NCBI GenBank assembly: GCA_003008705.1
Contig: PDUO01000035.1
Location: forward strand, 6,101 to 70,100
DNA from: Pezicula radicicola
Lineage: Eukaryota; Ascomycota; Leotiomycetes; Helotiales; Dermateaceae
DNA: 64,000 bases
Direction of reading: 5' to 3'
Numbering within the stretch: position 1 is the first letter of the stretch; each line of letters opens with the position of its first letter. Below are positions 27,085-39,075 of this stretch, piece by piece. The notes below the pieces were generated by a model, which was not told the origin of the DNA, did not search any database, and saw only the letters and a program-made list of their open reading frames with translations. The translations under genes were made by a program, and so were the position numbers.

Positions 27085-28867
27085 ATGGATCATTATCGCA
27101 CTCGTTCGTCGACAATGTCTTCCTCAACAACCGGCGGTCCACTGTCTCCTCCACCACCGACTTATTCACAACTGTCAATATTACCACTTCCCCCGAGGCC
27201 AAGTTATTTTTCGGAATCACAAGAACATATAGTAAGGCAGGATTTGAAAGGCGATAAGAAAAAGAACGAGAAAGTCTACCAAGTTGACGTTGAAGATCCA
27301 TCGCCTCTGACCTCTGAGTTTCCAGACTCAATTCGCCGAGTTTCTTTCTTCCGAAGAATCACAGCAAGGGTATCTGGCTGGGTATTGGAATGGGGTCCTA
27401 TGATTCTTCTCGTCACGTACTTTATTGCCAGTATCTTTCTCTATATCGTTCTCCCAGTGAAAGTCCTCGAAATCTTCTGGTACTTCTACATGGTCTCGAA
27501 CTTCTATATTGCATTCAATACGGTTATAGAAGCATGCATGAGCTTGACACCCAACGCTCAAGCTCGGAAAGCTATTGAGAAGGCGGCAGAAAAAGACTTT
27601 GTTTTCCCCACCATGGATGAAGACTTACCTATCATCGATATTATGATTGTTGCCTATGTAAGATTATCCAGCCAAATCATTCTAATTTGTCTTACTGACC
27701 ATCTTCTAGTTACCCAATGAGAAAGACATCATCATAGACAGAACCCTCTACGCTGTTGAGCAAATAATGTACCCAGCGGAGAAGCTTCGTATTAATATTG
27801 TATACAACACACCCAAAGCGATGCCTGAACTGGAAGCGACACTACACAACCTTACCCCCGCTTACCCAAACTTGCGTGTCATCAAAGTTCCTAACTCGAC
27901 ATCAAAAGCCGATAACGTCAACTATTTTCTCAGCCTTAATATTGAAACGGATGTCATTGCGATTTTTGACTGTGACCATTACCCTCATCCGTACGGACCA
28001 CGCTGGGCTGCAGAGCGCTTTGTTGAGAATAAGACCGTTGGGGTTGTTCAAGGTCGTTGCGTTATCTTCAACACAGAGACCTCCTTCCTCACGAGTATCA
28101 TTGCTGTGGAATTCGACAAAATCTATGCTGTCTCTCATCCTGGTCGTGCTTGTATGTGGGATTTTGGGCTGTTTTGTGGTTCAAATGGCTACTGGAAAGC
28201 AGACATCCTACGAAATATTGGTATGGACGAATCTATGCTCACAGAAGATATCGATTCGGCATTGAGAGCTCTGGGCAAGAACGTCAACGTGGTCCATGAG
28301 TTGAATGCTACAAGCTACGAACTTGCGCCAACAACATATAGTGCCTTAGCGAAACAGCGTCTCAGATGGGCTCAAGGTTGGACCCAAGCCAGTATCAAGC
28401 ACGCTGTTCTCACATGGAACAAGCCTGAAGAGGGCAACCGCAAGTTCTCAGTGCGAGCCGGATTGGTGTCTCTGCTTTTCGTCCGCGAGTTGAGTTACTA
28501 CTTGGTTACTCAGTATACCTGCCTCATCATCAACTTCCTTGTCGTCGGGTTTCCAAAGACCCCTGCTGGCCTTATCCGACTCATATTTTTCAAATTTCCG
28601 CTTTCCGAATGGTTTTTTATCATCAGGTATATATGCTGGTCCATGTTTAAAAATCAACACACTAATTCTAAACCTAGTATTCTATGCTTTTTCATGACCT
28701 TGGGAATAACCAATCACGTTCGCTCAGAATTCGTCACCTTGAAAATGGTCATCAAATTTACTGTAATTTATCCTCTATATCTCACAGTCACCGCTTCTCT
28801 TGGTCTTTACGGACACGCACGCCAGCTCATGGGTTACTCGTCATGGAACCCTACAGCCCGAACATAA
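27085..28867 (+). CDS. Family 2 processive glycosyltransferase (cellulose/hyaluronan-synthase-like)
   Basis: Modelled as three exons (27085-27657, 27710-28626, 28678-28867), about 559 residues. The start is the first in-frame ATG (AACCATGG). After a Pro/Ser-rich cytosolic N-terminus come two helices ('WGPMILLVTYFIASIFLYIV', 'FWYFYMVSNFYIAF'). The GT-A domain has 'IIDIMIVAYLPNEKD', a D-x-D type 'IFDCDHYPHP', 'MLTEDIDSALRALGK' (catalytic Asp), and 'QRLRWAQGW' (the QxxRW motif of processive GT2 enzymes). Three to four further helices form the export channel. The protein should polymerise a beta-linked chain from a nucleotide sugar at the plasma membrane. Sugar and linkage cannot be read from sequence; mixed-linkage glucan or a Cps1-like polymer are alternatives. 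The second intron is 51 nt and stop-free, so a 576-residue read-through product is also possible. Confidence 0.88.
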
Positions 28868-31307
28868 CATCCTTTCCACAACAGCCTTCTATAGGCTCAC
28901 GCATAATAATTTCCTTTACTCTCTACAAGTCCCTATCTATCTAATTGGATACTACCATCTTTACATGCACATAGAAACTGGGCATGGGCATTAATTTGGC
29001 GTTCAATGATAGATTTTGGTTGGTTAGAGTTGTGACGTATATAGTTCTTGTAGATCCCGGATAATATTCAGAAGTTAATATGCCTAACTTAATTCCCGAT
29101 TAGTGACATGTAATGATCCAGGGACCTGACATGTTCGGACGACATACTTTGAGGTCTGTGTGTTATGCATACCGAGTATTTGTCGATCCCAGGGGCTGCC
29201 CCTGATCACAACATGGGCATACAAATCATTAATGAGCTGATAATGCTATTTTCAAATACGCATTCTGTTGTACAATGCAATAGTCAACCTACATGATTCT
29301 GCAGTTTTTTATCTGAGCACATTCAACTTCTACTATCCCGCATAGGCCCCTCTGCAGACCGAGTATGTTATTTTGCGTAATATATGGTGTTAAATACTGT
29401 GTAGTGCGGCTGTATCGTGAAGGGTTATTTGGTGTCGACCTATCCTTGTAAAAGATAAGCACTTTCAATAAGAGGACCGAGCCGCTTGCACTTCTGAAAT
29501 GCCCAAATTGGTTGTGATTGTTAGTAGCGGTAAATCTAAAAGGGGTATCCCTCAGCCCTGCTTCTTAGCTTTGACATGCGATACTCAGATGTATCGCTTG
29601 ATTTCTGCGAAAAGGGTATAACTGATCATAAACTTCCGAGATCACCCATGATGCGTTGTCAAGCTAAGACTCAGCGCAAACCAGAGACCAGGGCAGAGGC
29701 GACACTACATTACAGGGTATATATGAATGTGGGAAATTTCCGGGAAGCGCTCTGCAAAATGCTTCTCAGACCCGAAGCTTAAACTAGAGGCCTGATGCTG
29801 CACTGATAAACAGAAGTGAAACGACCCTACCAAACTTACATCTACCATTACTCACTTTCACCAACATAACTAAGCGTACCAGAGAGAAATCTCATTTCGC
29901 AAAGAAACTGATGCAACGTATCGTCAGAGGCATACGCGCTAAAAGCCGAGAGTTGCATTGTCGTTACGCAGTACACTACAGCAACTCCGTACTACAAGTA
30001 GCAAACAGCCTAATGAAGACTAGCCTACATGCGGTAATCACCCTGGGATTAGGACGAATTACTCCTGACTCTCCTCGCCACTAAATATTCTTTGGGGACA
30101 TGGTGGCGTTGATGCAGTTTGCTAGTTCTCCACGTGTATGAGCGCTTGGAGATGATTGTTGTCTTGGAGGCACAAGAATTGGCGGAACGCCCACCGTTTG
30201 TTGTACAACAATGGATTGTTCAATGCTTGAATAGACGACATGGAATGTCACTCTTTCGAAACCATATGGCTATAGATATCGCTAAGTGAGCTCGCGCATC
30301 TGTCAAAATGCGAAGAATTGTCACTATCCGCTGATAACTCTTGTTCAGACGACATGGAATGTCACTGAATTGTTTTTCGAGATCATCGTTCTTGGCAAGG
30401 CGTTGATCCGATGGACCGCGTCCGTGTCTGCAGCTAAAATGTGAATAGGGGATTTGGTAATTGCCATTATTGGCGCCTCACCCCTGAAGGGTCCCTCGCT
30501 TCATACTGCATGCGCTATGGCGTTCTCGAGCTGAGTCAAAAGATGGCACTAAGTCGGGTTCTAGCTTCTACGCAGGAAAGGGTCGATTGGCTCATGGTTT
30601 GAGCAGCGTCAACCGGCCGTTTCACCTGCACTAAAATTTCTATGGTGCCAGCACATTATTCTACTCCAACTTTCCCGGTGCGTTGCTTCTTCGGCGTTTA
30701 GCTCCCTCAGCCCGGTACGGGACGCCATCTATAGTCACTTGGACCTTAGGAGCTGTGGCTTGCAGGACTTACTCCTTTTTGTAGATATAGTGGCTAAATC
30801 ACACATTCGTGCGACAAGGATTCGGAATACGTGCTCAAAATATGTTATCTAATTATTAACTCACAGAGCAATCTTATCTTCCAAACCCACCTACACCAAT
30901 AATGTGGACATGGATAATGGCAAGGCTTTCGAGGCCCCCAAAGTTCCTTCCCCCTCGGGTGTAAATTGGCGACGATACTAAGCGACACTTGAGTAATTAC
31001 GTGAGCCTCGGAAATTCAGCAGTGTCCAAAGACTTTTTCTGTAGAGTCACTATATTTCGACCACCTTCTAGCCCTCTAGCGCCAGTTCACCACTATTGTA
31101 GTGTCTTGATACCGGACGAGGCTTACACTGGACTTGGCTCAGCCTCTGACGGGTTCTAGACTGACGGTGTGTGCTGAGAAACGAGAAAGAATTCACAAAT
31201 TCGAAGAAGTACTCCCAGCAGTTCACAAGAGAGACAACATTTTTCTTAACACACATTGTCTCTTTTTCTTTTCTTTGGAGGATTATTGCAGCATACGACC
31301 AAAAATT
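28868..31307. other. Long intergenic region, no supported gene
   Basis: About 2.4 kb between GT2 and the second acyltransferase. One small ORF (29576-29782) has no motif. It contains a 20-bp direct repeat (30233-30252 and 30347-30366). Otherwise I see nothing. Confidence 0.5.
30233..30366. repeat. Direct repeat of 20 bp, copies 114 bp apart
   Basis: AGACGACATGGAATGTCACT occurs at about 30233-30252 and again at about 30347-30366. Within each copy GACAT..ATGTC is a short inverted repeat. The function is unknown. Confidence 0.7.
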
Positions 31308-32745
31308 ATGGAGTTTATCAGACAGATACCAGGAATTCTGTTTCCAAGGACAGTACGTGAGGGTCGTGAACATGATTACCTCGTTGGCTTGAAGGGATTC
31401 TACACGATCCAGACCTTTCTCTGGGTCTTCCTCTATACATTTGTACCTGCATCCGTCGATGCTGGAGATGTTGCCAATACCGTCAATGGACCACGCTATC
31501 AAATTCTGATAAAGAAAACTCTTTCTGTATTGTTTTGGAAGTTAGTATCTTGGCTCTGGTCTTTGTGATTGCAAGAATGCTAATATGGCCTCCCAGCGAG
31601 AACTTTCTCTATTCTGCCTACATTTTGCTCTCAGCACGATGCATCTGTATTCCTTTCCTTAAAAATCCGACTGGAGCCCAGGTAGCAGGATCATGTTTCC
31701 GCAGAAGCACACGACTTTTCTTTCCCGTATTGGTGTCTTTAGGCTTCGTTTACCTCATCTTCTCTCAAATTGGATGGGCCCACATTGATAAATTCAAAAC
31801 AAAGACAAAAAACACCCTAATCCAGGATATATACGAGTTTCCCAATTTCCTGGTATACCTTAACTCGGTATTCAACATATTCTGGCAGAACAAAGCCTAT
31901 GCGGACCAATCTGGGAGCCTTGCATTTCCGACACAGACACTTTGGATCATCAGTGTTGTTTTCCAGCAGAGCTATACCGTCTACATGACTATGGTAATCA
32001 TCCCATACACCAGGAATTCATGGCGTGTGAAGGCTTTGGGAATTTTCATTTTGACGGCATGGTGGGTTCAGTCCTGGGCATGGTACTCCATTACCGGACT
32101 CTTGATTGCCGATGTAGTAAACAACATGAACTTCAAAGTCAAGGCACAGAAAGGTGTTCCTATTTACCGGGGTTACCGATCCCCGACCTGGGTCATCTGC
32201 TCTATTTTCATCGTCGCGGGGTTGATCATGCAATATATCTACGTTGCTTGGAGACCAGAGATGCAAAATAGGGAGTTGGAGGCTCATACCAATCTTTACT
32301 ATTCCGGAGGCTTGAACACTGGCTATGATCTCCATCAACCACAAGCTCGAGATGACAACTATCTCCTTCTGTGTGGCTGTCTTGTGCTTGTAGAGACCTA
32401 CGACTGGATACAGATGCTCTTGAGGAGCCCAGTTCTTGTTTACTTGGGCAAGCGATCGTTGAGTAAGTACTTTTTAATATTTATTTAAGCGTTACGCAAT
32501 GTCTTGCTAACAAAACTATTAATTCAGGCTGGTTCCTTGTGCAAAGTATCCTTGCTTACAGCGCCGGAATGAAACTCTGGCTCCATCTCCGACTCACACT
32601 GAATTGGCCTGATATAGATGCTGATGTTGCTTGTTTGGCTGTCTGCTTTTTTAGTACGATTCTTGCAGGAGAAGTTTTCTACAGGCTTGTTGATAAACCA
32701 TCACAATGGTTAGCACGAAAGTCCTATCAGTGGATCAAGTCATAG
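31308..32745 (+). CDS. Acyltransferase-3 family membrane protein
   Basis: Three exons (31308-31540, 31597-32462, 32528-32745) encode about 438 residues. The start is the first ATG in frame ('MEFIRQIPGILFPR'). The family pattern is clear: 'YLVGLKGFYTIQTFLWVFLY' near residue 30 and 'ENFLYSAYILLSARCICIPF' near 80. Next come 'CFRRSTRLFFPVLVSLGFVY', 'TQTLWIISVVFQQSYTVYMT', 'PVLVYLGKRSL', and a last helix before 'EVFYRLVDKPSQWLARKSY', the usual acyltransferase-3 end. About nine to ten hydrophobic segments are present and there is no ectodomain, unlike the 22.5-25.6 kb protein. Such enzymes move acyl groups, often acetyl, across membranes to carbohydrates or lipids. Its position downstream of the GT2 suggests a second modifying step on the same polymer; that is inference. 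Confidence 0.88.
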
Positions 32746-34193
32746 ATAGTGCTGAAGCGAAGGCATTCAGAAAGTCTAAACTTTAGACTCGGATAATTTG
32801 CACACATATTATAACATAGATACATTATAATTGGCATCGAAAGGATACAGTTTGGAATTGGCAAATGAGTTTTTAGTTGATAAATTGAATACAGAATGGC
32901 CCGTATTGTAATTAGTATTGTAGAATCCAACCAGATTTTCGAGCACGAATACCATAACCTAGCGACCTTCTGAAGTTTTCCTTCGTATGCGAGAGTGCGG
33001 ACTTCTGAGCTGCAAGAACTTAGTTCTCTTTACGTGTAATACCTCATACTGACAGTACGACTCCTATTCTTGCAACCATGCTGAACCCGGACTCGGTTGT
33101 GAGACACTCAGACGCAGCGTCAAAGATAATTTTCTCTTCTCAAAAACTGATACGACCATTCAGCTTCCAAGACTTTTAGGAATAACACTCTGCATGTACC
33201 AATGGCAATTTGAATTCTAGGCCCACAGCCAGATCATCCCTGCGAGCTCTCCAAGAAAACCCTTGTTATGGCTTGCTTTACCCTTCATTTTGCGATATAC
33301 CCGAGCTACGGCTTAAGGCTGACTATAAGTCCAGCTAGCCTTAACATTATTACTACTTTAGCGCCAGGAGAAAATTTGGGACGGGAAGTACCCAAAAAAA
33401 AACCCACTGCTGTTCGGTAAATCCAGGCCCAAAGTCACACAGCTGGCACGACCTAAAGTAGTCACCCACGTCCCCGAACTGCAAGCCACGTTAAGCCGCT
33501 ACCACGAATGGATTTTTAGACCGAAAGAAAAGGATTCTGCATATCGAAAGAGGCAAGCAGGGACCATACCTGTGAATCGGAACATCTCTCATAGATCCTT
33601 GGAAGTTCAAAAGATGCCCGCACAAACATGGTCGCCAGGAAAGCTGGGAAAAGACCCGCTCGCTGCTCCGAACCTAGCGTATCAGCTCGCGTGTTCCATG
33701 CATCTTGTGTATCTTTAATCCTAGTCCTAGTCGCAGCAGTATAGCACGACAATTCCAATTTTAAACTCTGCAATTTCCTCATGCTTTAGACTCCAAATAA
33801 TTTTTTACACCCTCAGCCTTTGGCTTCGATGAAGATATTATTTGCTTCTTTGGGAGGGCCGTGTGCATATCGCTAGTTTTTCAGGGATGTACTCAGTACT
33901 CCAGTTGCTACGCTCGGCTAATTTCGAGGATCATTGGGGGTGAACAACACGCCATGTTTGGTGGAGAGATAGCTCTCCCGTTTATTCTAGAGCTCTCCTC
34001 CCGCTCATACTCGGTGGAAAGCTTTTTTGGAAAAGTATTTCAAGCTTCCTTGAACTTCTTGTTTCGTTCTTGACATTCAACTCAACTTTCATTCACTCTT
34101 TTCTTCATCAGCTTCTTCAAGCCAAATAAGCATAAACCGTTCTGCGTTTTTGACTTCAAGCTTCTTGGTATTATTCTACACAATATCGCAATC
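32746..34193. other. Intergenic, includes HMG-CoA synthase promoter
   Basis: About 1.4 kb. A short minus ORF (33516-33782) lacks motifs. An A-run lies at about 33395-33404. The last 100 bases before 34194 are pyrimidine-rich, as is common for fungal 5' leaders. Confidence 0.5.
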
Positions 34194-35923
34194 ATGAGTC
34201 CTATGATGATTTCCAGAGATCGTAATATTGGCATCAAAGCCATTGAGATCTATATTCCTAACCAAGTGAGTTATTACATTTGTCCTCTACGATATCTCAA
34301 TCACTATCCCGCAATCAGTCAATGGATGATCGGGAGGGTTTGGTTTTTAATAAATTAAGCGAATACTAATGATGCACAGTGTGTTGACCAGACTGAGTTG
34401 GAAAAGAACGATGGTGTGTCTGCAGGGAAATACACCATCGGTCTCGGCCAGACAAAGATGGCCTTCTGTGATGATCGTGAAGGCGAGTCTCGCTAGTCCA
34501 TAGAGTATACACATTCATACTAATAAGAAATCCAGACATCTATTCCATGGCCCTCACAGCTGTTTCATCTCTTTTGTCTAAATACCAAATCAACCCAATG
34601 TCCATCGGTCGTCTAGAAGTAGGAACCGAGACTCTCCTCGACAAATCCAAATCTGTCAAATCAGTTCTTATGCAACTCTTCGCTCCCCACGGAAACACCA
34701 ACATTGAAGGAATCGATACCATTAATGCCTGTTACGGAGGAACCAACGCTCTATTCAACGCTGTGAACTGGGTTGAGTCTTCAGCATGGGACGGTCGTGA
34801 CGCTATTGTCGTTGCAGGAGACATTGCTCTCTACAGTAAAGGACCTGCTCGTCCTTCAGGTGGAGCAGGCTGTATTGCTATGCTCGTTGGTCCAAATGCT
34901 CCTTTCGTTCTAGAACCCGGTTTGAGAGGTAGCTACATGCAGAACGTGTATGACTTCTACAAGCCCGACTTCCATAGCGAGTACCCCGTCGTTGACGGCC
35001 AATTCTCGATCAAGTGCTACACTGAGGCTGTAGATGCTTGTTACAAAGCCTACAACGAGCGAGAGAAACTGGTTGGAAACGGAACCCCTTGGATGGACCA
35101 GGGATATATTAGTGGAAATACCTCTGAGAAAGGATCCGATGATTCATATCCTTCCACTCCACGTGAAGAGACAGTTCCAGAGCTCAAAATTGAGGGACCG
35201 CTTGATGACGATACCTCCAACACCACCGTAACCGAGATTGGTGTTGATCGCTTCGCTTACATGCTTTTCCATGCTCCAACATGCAAGTTGGTTACGAAGT
35301 CTTTTGCTCGTCTTATGTACAATGACTACAAATCAGCCCCAAATCACAGCACCTTCACAGATGTTTCTCCAGCATTGAAAGATATGGATTACGAGCAGTC
35401 ACTGGGTGACAAGGAAATTGAGAAGACTTTCCTCAACGTATCCAAGAAGCGATACCAGGCTCGTGTCAGACCAGCACTCGAGATACCAACCCAATGCGGA
35501 AACATGTACACTGGCTCACTGTACTCTTCAATCTGCGGTCTTTTCACCTACGTTGCTCCCGAAGCTCTCCTAGGCCAAAGAATTGGTGCCTTCAGCTACG
35601 GAAGTGGACTTGCTAGCACACTATTCAGCTTCAAAGTTGTTGGTGACACAAGTGAGATGCGCGAGAAGTTGAATCTCGATGAGAGGTTGAACGCTAGAAA
35701 CATTATTGAGCCAAAGGTGTATGAAGAAGTGAGTTTCCATCCCATAAGCCACAAAGCCATCAGGGTGCTGACTACGTGCCTCTAGATGTGTGAACTTCGA
35801 GCCAAGGCTCATCAGCAAAAGAACTTTACTCCTGTTGGAAGTATTGATTCTTTGCTTCCTGGTACTTACTACCTCACCGAGGTGGATAGTTTGTATCGTC
35901 GTCAATATGCTGTTAAGGCATAA
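34194..35923 (+). CDS. ERG13: Hydroxymethylglutaryl-CoA synthase
   Basis: Four exons (34194-34265, 34380-34482, 34536-35728, 35786-35923) encode about 501 residues. The enzyme joins acetyl-CoA to acetoacetyl-CoA to give HMG-CoA, the second step of the mevalonate pathway. Visible motifs: '[12 protein letters not shown]', '[18 protein letters not shown]', '[18 protein letters not shown]' (general-base Glu, about residue 86), '[16 protein letters not shown]' (catalytic Cys, about residue 124), '[18 protein letters not shown]', and 'FHAPTCKLV' (catalytic His). A Ser/Thr/Asp-rich insert sits near residue 280. Intron 2 uses a GC donor (GAAG|GCGAGT). Reading it this way restores the invariant DRED(I) motif, and no GT donor does. 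It consumes the product of the thiolase encoded 12 kb upstream. Confidence 0.96.
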
Positions 35924-36999
35924 TCAATACATTGAATGATGGGATGGGATAGCATGGGACGGTATGGTATAATAAAAGAAGGTTGATTGTTTTAGGTTTC
36001 GACTTTTCAGGTGCTAATTGATGGGGGATGATGGTAGGTATATTAATTAATAGATTGAGACAGAGTAGAAGTATTCTTTGTAGTCTCTAGAATTTTAATA
36101 CGAATATTTATACATATCTCCTACCTTGCTTACAAGGCAGACCTCGTAATCGCTTGACTTGGTCTATATCCAACAATCACTCTGGGCTTTCACAGAGGTA
36201 GATGGATATACTCCAGTATGGAAGTACTCTTAAAGTTCAACACTTTGGAAGTTCTACCTACAAAACGAAGTAACAATTTGGCCAAGCTATTGAACACCTT
36301 TGATAACTACGCGGGCCCGAAACTAGAAGAGGCATGGTTGAAAGTCAGTTTGGCCGGGCTTGAAGAAAGTCACCCTATCGATTGAGAGCAATCCTACTAC
36401 ATGCAAGTTTCTGTCACATTTTGCGAAGACGCATTTCAGCAAGAATAAAGTAACAAAATTCACTACGTTATGTGGAACGGTAAATTGCCGAGATAACAAT
36501 GAACATGTTATTCCTAAAGGCTACCCAAGTGCTCGTCTGAATTAGAGGTACTTTAAAAGCAAATGTTGCAACTCCAATGATAAAATCAGCAGCAAAACTT
36601 CAATAAAGGAGATGCTACTGTGTGCCAAACTCAAAGACACAAAAGACATCTACAATGGTTATTAAATTTTGAGCTTTTGGCTATCTATCTACCACTACTT
36701 ACTTCTAAGGTCGGAGCAAATCCTATCTGGCTTCGGAAAGGACGAGTCTATTAGTTTCCTCACTTGAGTACTTACACCTAACGCCGCGAGAAGGCCAGAC
36801 TCATATTAGGCATTAAAAGTTAACACACCAGTGGTGGTCAAGGAAAAACCCAGACTTATGCCCCCGAACAGGCTGCAGTTTTTTGGCTGAAACCTCTCGA
36901 GAGGAGCCTTTGAGGCTTGCTTTTACATCAAGGCATTGTTGCTGTTGTAAATACTAAACGTAAGTATTAAAACACCCATTCCCTCTGCTCGCCCACTCT

Positions 37000-37066
37000 T
37001 CTTCAAATCACCAACTCTTCAAATCACCAACTCTTCAAATCACCAACTCTTCAAATCACCAACTCT
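37000..37066. repeat. Tandem repeat, 16-bp unit, about four copies
   Basis: The unit CTTCAAATCACCAACT is repeated with little change. It is followed by looser copies to about 37125. Confidence 0.8.
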
Positions 37067-37140
37067 TCTTCAAATCAGCCGCTCTTCTTCAAATCTTCTT
37101 CAAACAGCCCGCTCTGCAAATCACCATCTCTTTATATCGC

Positions 37141-37365
37141 CAACTCTTCTCCTTGTCTTCTCTTCTTCTCCTTGTCTTCTCTTCTTCTCCTTGTCTTCTC
37201 TTCTTCTCCTTGTCTTCTCTTCTTCTCCTTGTCTTCTCTNTCTTCTCCTTGTCTTCTCTTCTTCTCCTTGTCTTCTCTTCTTCTCCTTGTCTTCTCTTCT
37301 TCTCCTTGTCTTCTCTTCTTCTCCTTGTCTTCTCTTCTTCTCCTTATCTTCTCTTCTTCTCTTCT
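37141..37365. repeat. Pyrimidine-rich minisatellite, 19-bp unit, with assembly ambiguity
   Basis: The unit CTTCTCCTTGTCTTCTCTT repeats about eleven times, nearly without change. A single N at 37240 interrupts it, with one base out of register, so the assembled copy number is unreliable. Long open frames across it in several frames are artefacts of the repeat. Confidence 0.9.
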
Positions 37366-39075
37366 TCTCTCCCAACCTCCCTCTTTTCCTCCCCTACCCT
37401 ATCTCCTACGGAGAAGAAAAGATGAATTCTTGGGGGGGAGCTCGTTCTTTTACGTCTACTAACGCCTATCATTCAGTGACTCATGCACTAGAGAATAGTT
37501 CCTGAGTAGTGAGGCCCAGCACGCTAGAAGTGACTATGTAGTCACTCCAACAAATTTTAAGTTTTAAACTCCACTAAATTCCACCATTAAGTTTAAAGCG
37601 TGAAAATTTCATACTTCGGTGATCGTGGTCCTGTGTAAATTCCAAGCTAATAGTATGCGGAGTTTAAACTAGAGTTGAGCCATGCTAAACTAACTCACAA
37701 CTAAGCATTATAGAGGGATTTCCAGGTCACAAGTCCTTCGAGTCATAATAGTAGTATACTTTAGTAACTTGTAGAAGATGGAAAATCCGTTAAAATGACT
37801 GTATTTCTTCGCATGACACTCTGTAGTGCATAGTCTATTGCATAACTATTCTACAATGGGGAGATGAAGGGAGGCTTAGAATTTTCCGGGCCACGAACCA
37901 TTAGAGTCACAAACTTACTATACCATACTAGACGAAAACCTAGCTCAACATACATTTCATCAGTGTCGCACAAGAGACATGTAATGTCTGTAAGCAGTGT
38001 AAATCCATGAAAATTGCGAACAAGGAACTGCTAGGAGAATATTGCATGCCTTACAGATATACTTGAACCCCGTATTTGTTGTGTTTATCGTCTACATTTT
38101 TACGTTATCCTTTGTTTCCTCAAAAGGGATGCAAGATGAACTCGCTACAATAAGAAGAGTTAGGTACATCTCGAGAAATTGAAAGTACGTCTCACTGTGT
38201 CACTGAGTCCGAAAATCGTGCTTAAACCATTGCATTCAGAGAAGCTTCTAGTGTAACAAAATTGATAAAAACCATTTCTTCAGTGACCCGAATCCTTTAG
38301 CGACTCAAGTTTTGAGTTAAAGTTTTTGAGTGACAGAGGATTTGACCAAGCCATATTAAAATTACAACTCAAATTCTAAACCCCTCTCTTGTTGTCTAGA
38401 GATCGAAGATTTTGAATCTCTGCACTTTATTTAAGTGGAAGTGTGGAAGCGTGGAAGCGTGGAAGTAGACTGTTGACCCTAAAAAGGCTAGTGTAGAATT
38501 GTGTCCTCTTTCTACCATCTCAAGTCAAGAATAGCCTTGTGCAAACTTTTCCCGACCATCATTCGTTGCAAGATTCATAGAAGGTTATCGCATTGCCTCA
38601 TATGCTACATGTCGCTCTTGTGCTCTCCTCAACATTTTCTCTGCAGTTGCTCCACAACGCTGTTATTGGGTCAGACTGGCAGTGATTTTCTGTTGGCCTT
38701 GCCCGATCTAATTAATTATTAAGTTGTTGAACAGCAACTTGCATGTCTTTTACCACGGTCAAACAAAATCCGACCTCGTTCATGGATGAGTCGGAAATGG
38801 TTGTGTGTCGCAAAAGTGAGGGCAAAAAGTTACCCCGCCACCTATTCCTCGCTAAGCACCGAAGCTTCTTTGGTGCCCCGCTATCATTGAACTCTTATCT
38901 CCTGCCTCCCCATTCTTGACATGTACATCTCCAACTTACCAAAACGTCCACAATACCAATCTGTCCAGAGACTCTTCAGGAGTAAGGGGAGAACAGGAAC
39001 ACAACTCCAATAGCATACAACTCAACACAACAAACTCAGTCCCCCAAGCAAAACACCAAACGAGCCAAACTCAAA

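Larger units (their letters stand above)
35924..39075. other. Long intergenic region with minisatellites and possible element relic
   Basis: About 3.1 kb with no supported gene. It holds a 16-bp repeat (about 37000-37066), a 19-bp minisatellite (about 37141-37365) with one N, and a stretch (about 37460-38350) with several GTCACTC/GAGTGAC inverted motifs. The remainder shows nothing I can name. Confidence 0.5.

Noticed and set aside
37121..37505. Long overlapping ORFs on both strands (Ser/Leu-rich and Arg/Glu-rich)
   Set aside because: Created by the 19-bp repeat, present in several frames with the same peptide shifted by one unit, and interrupted by an N.
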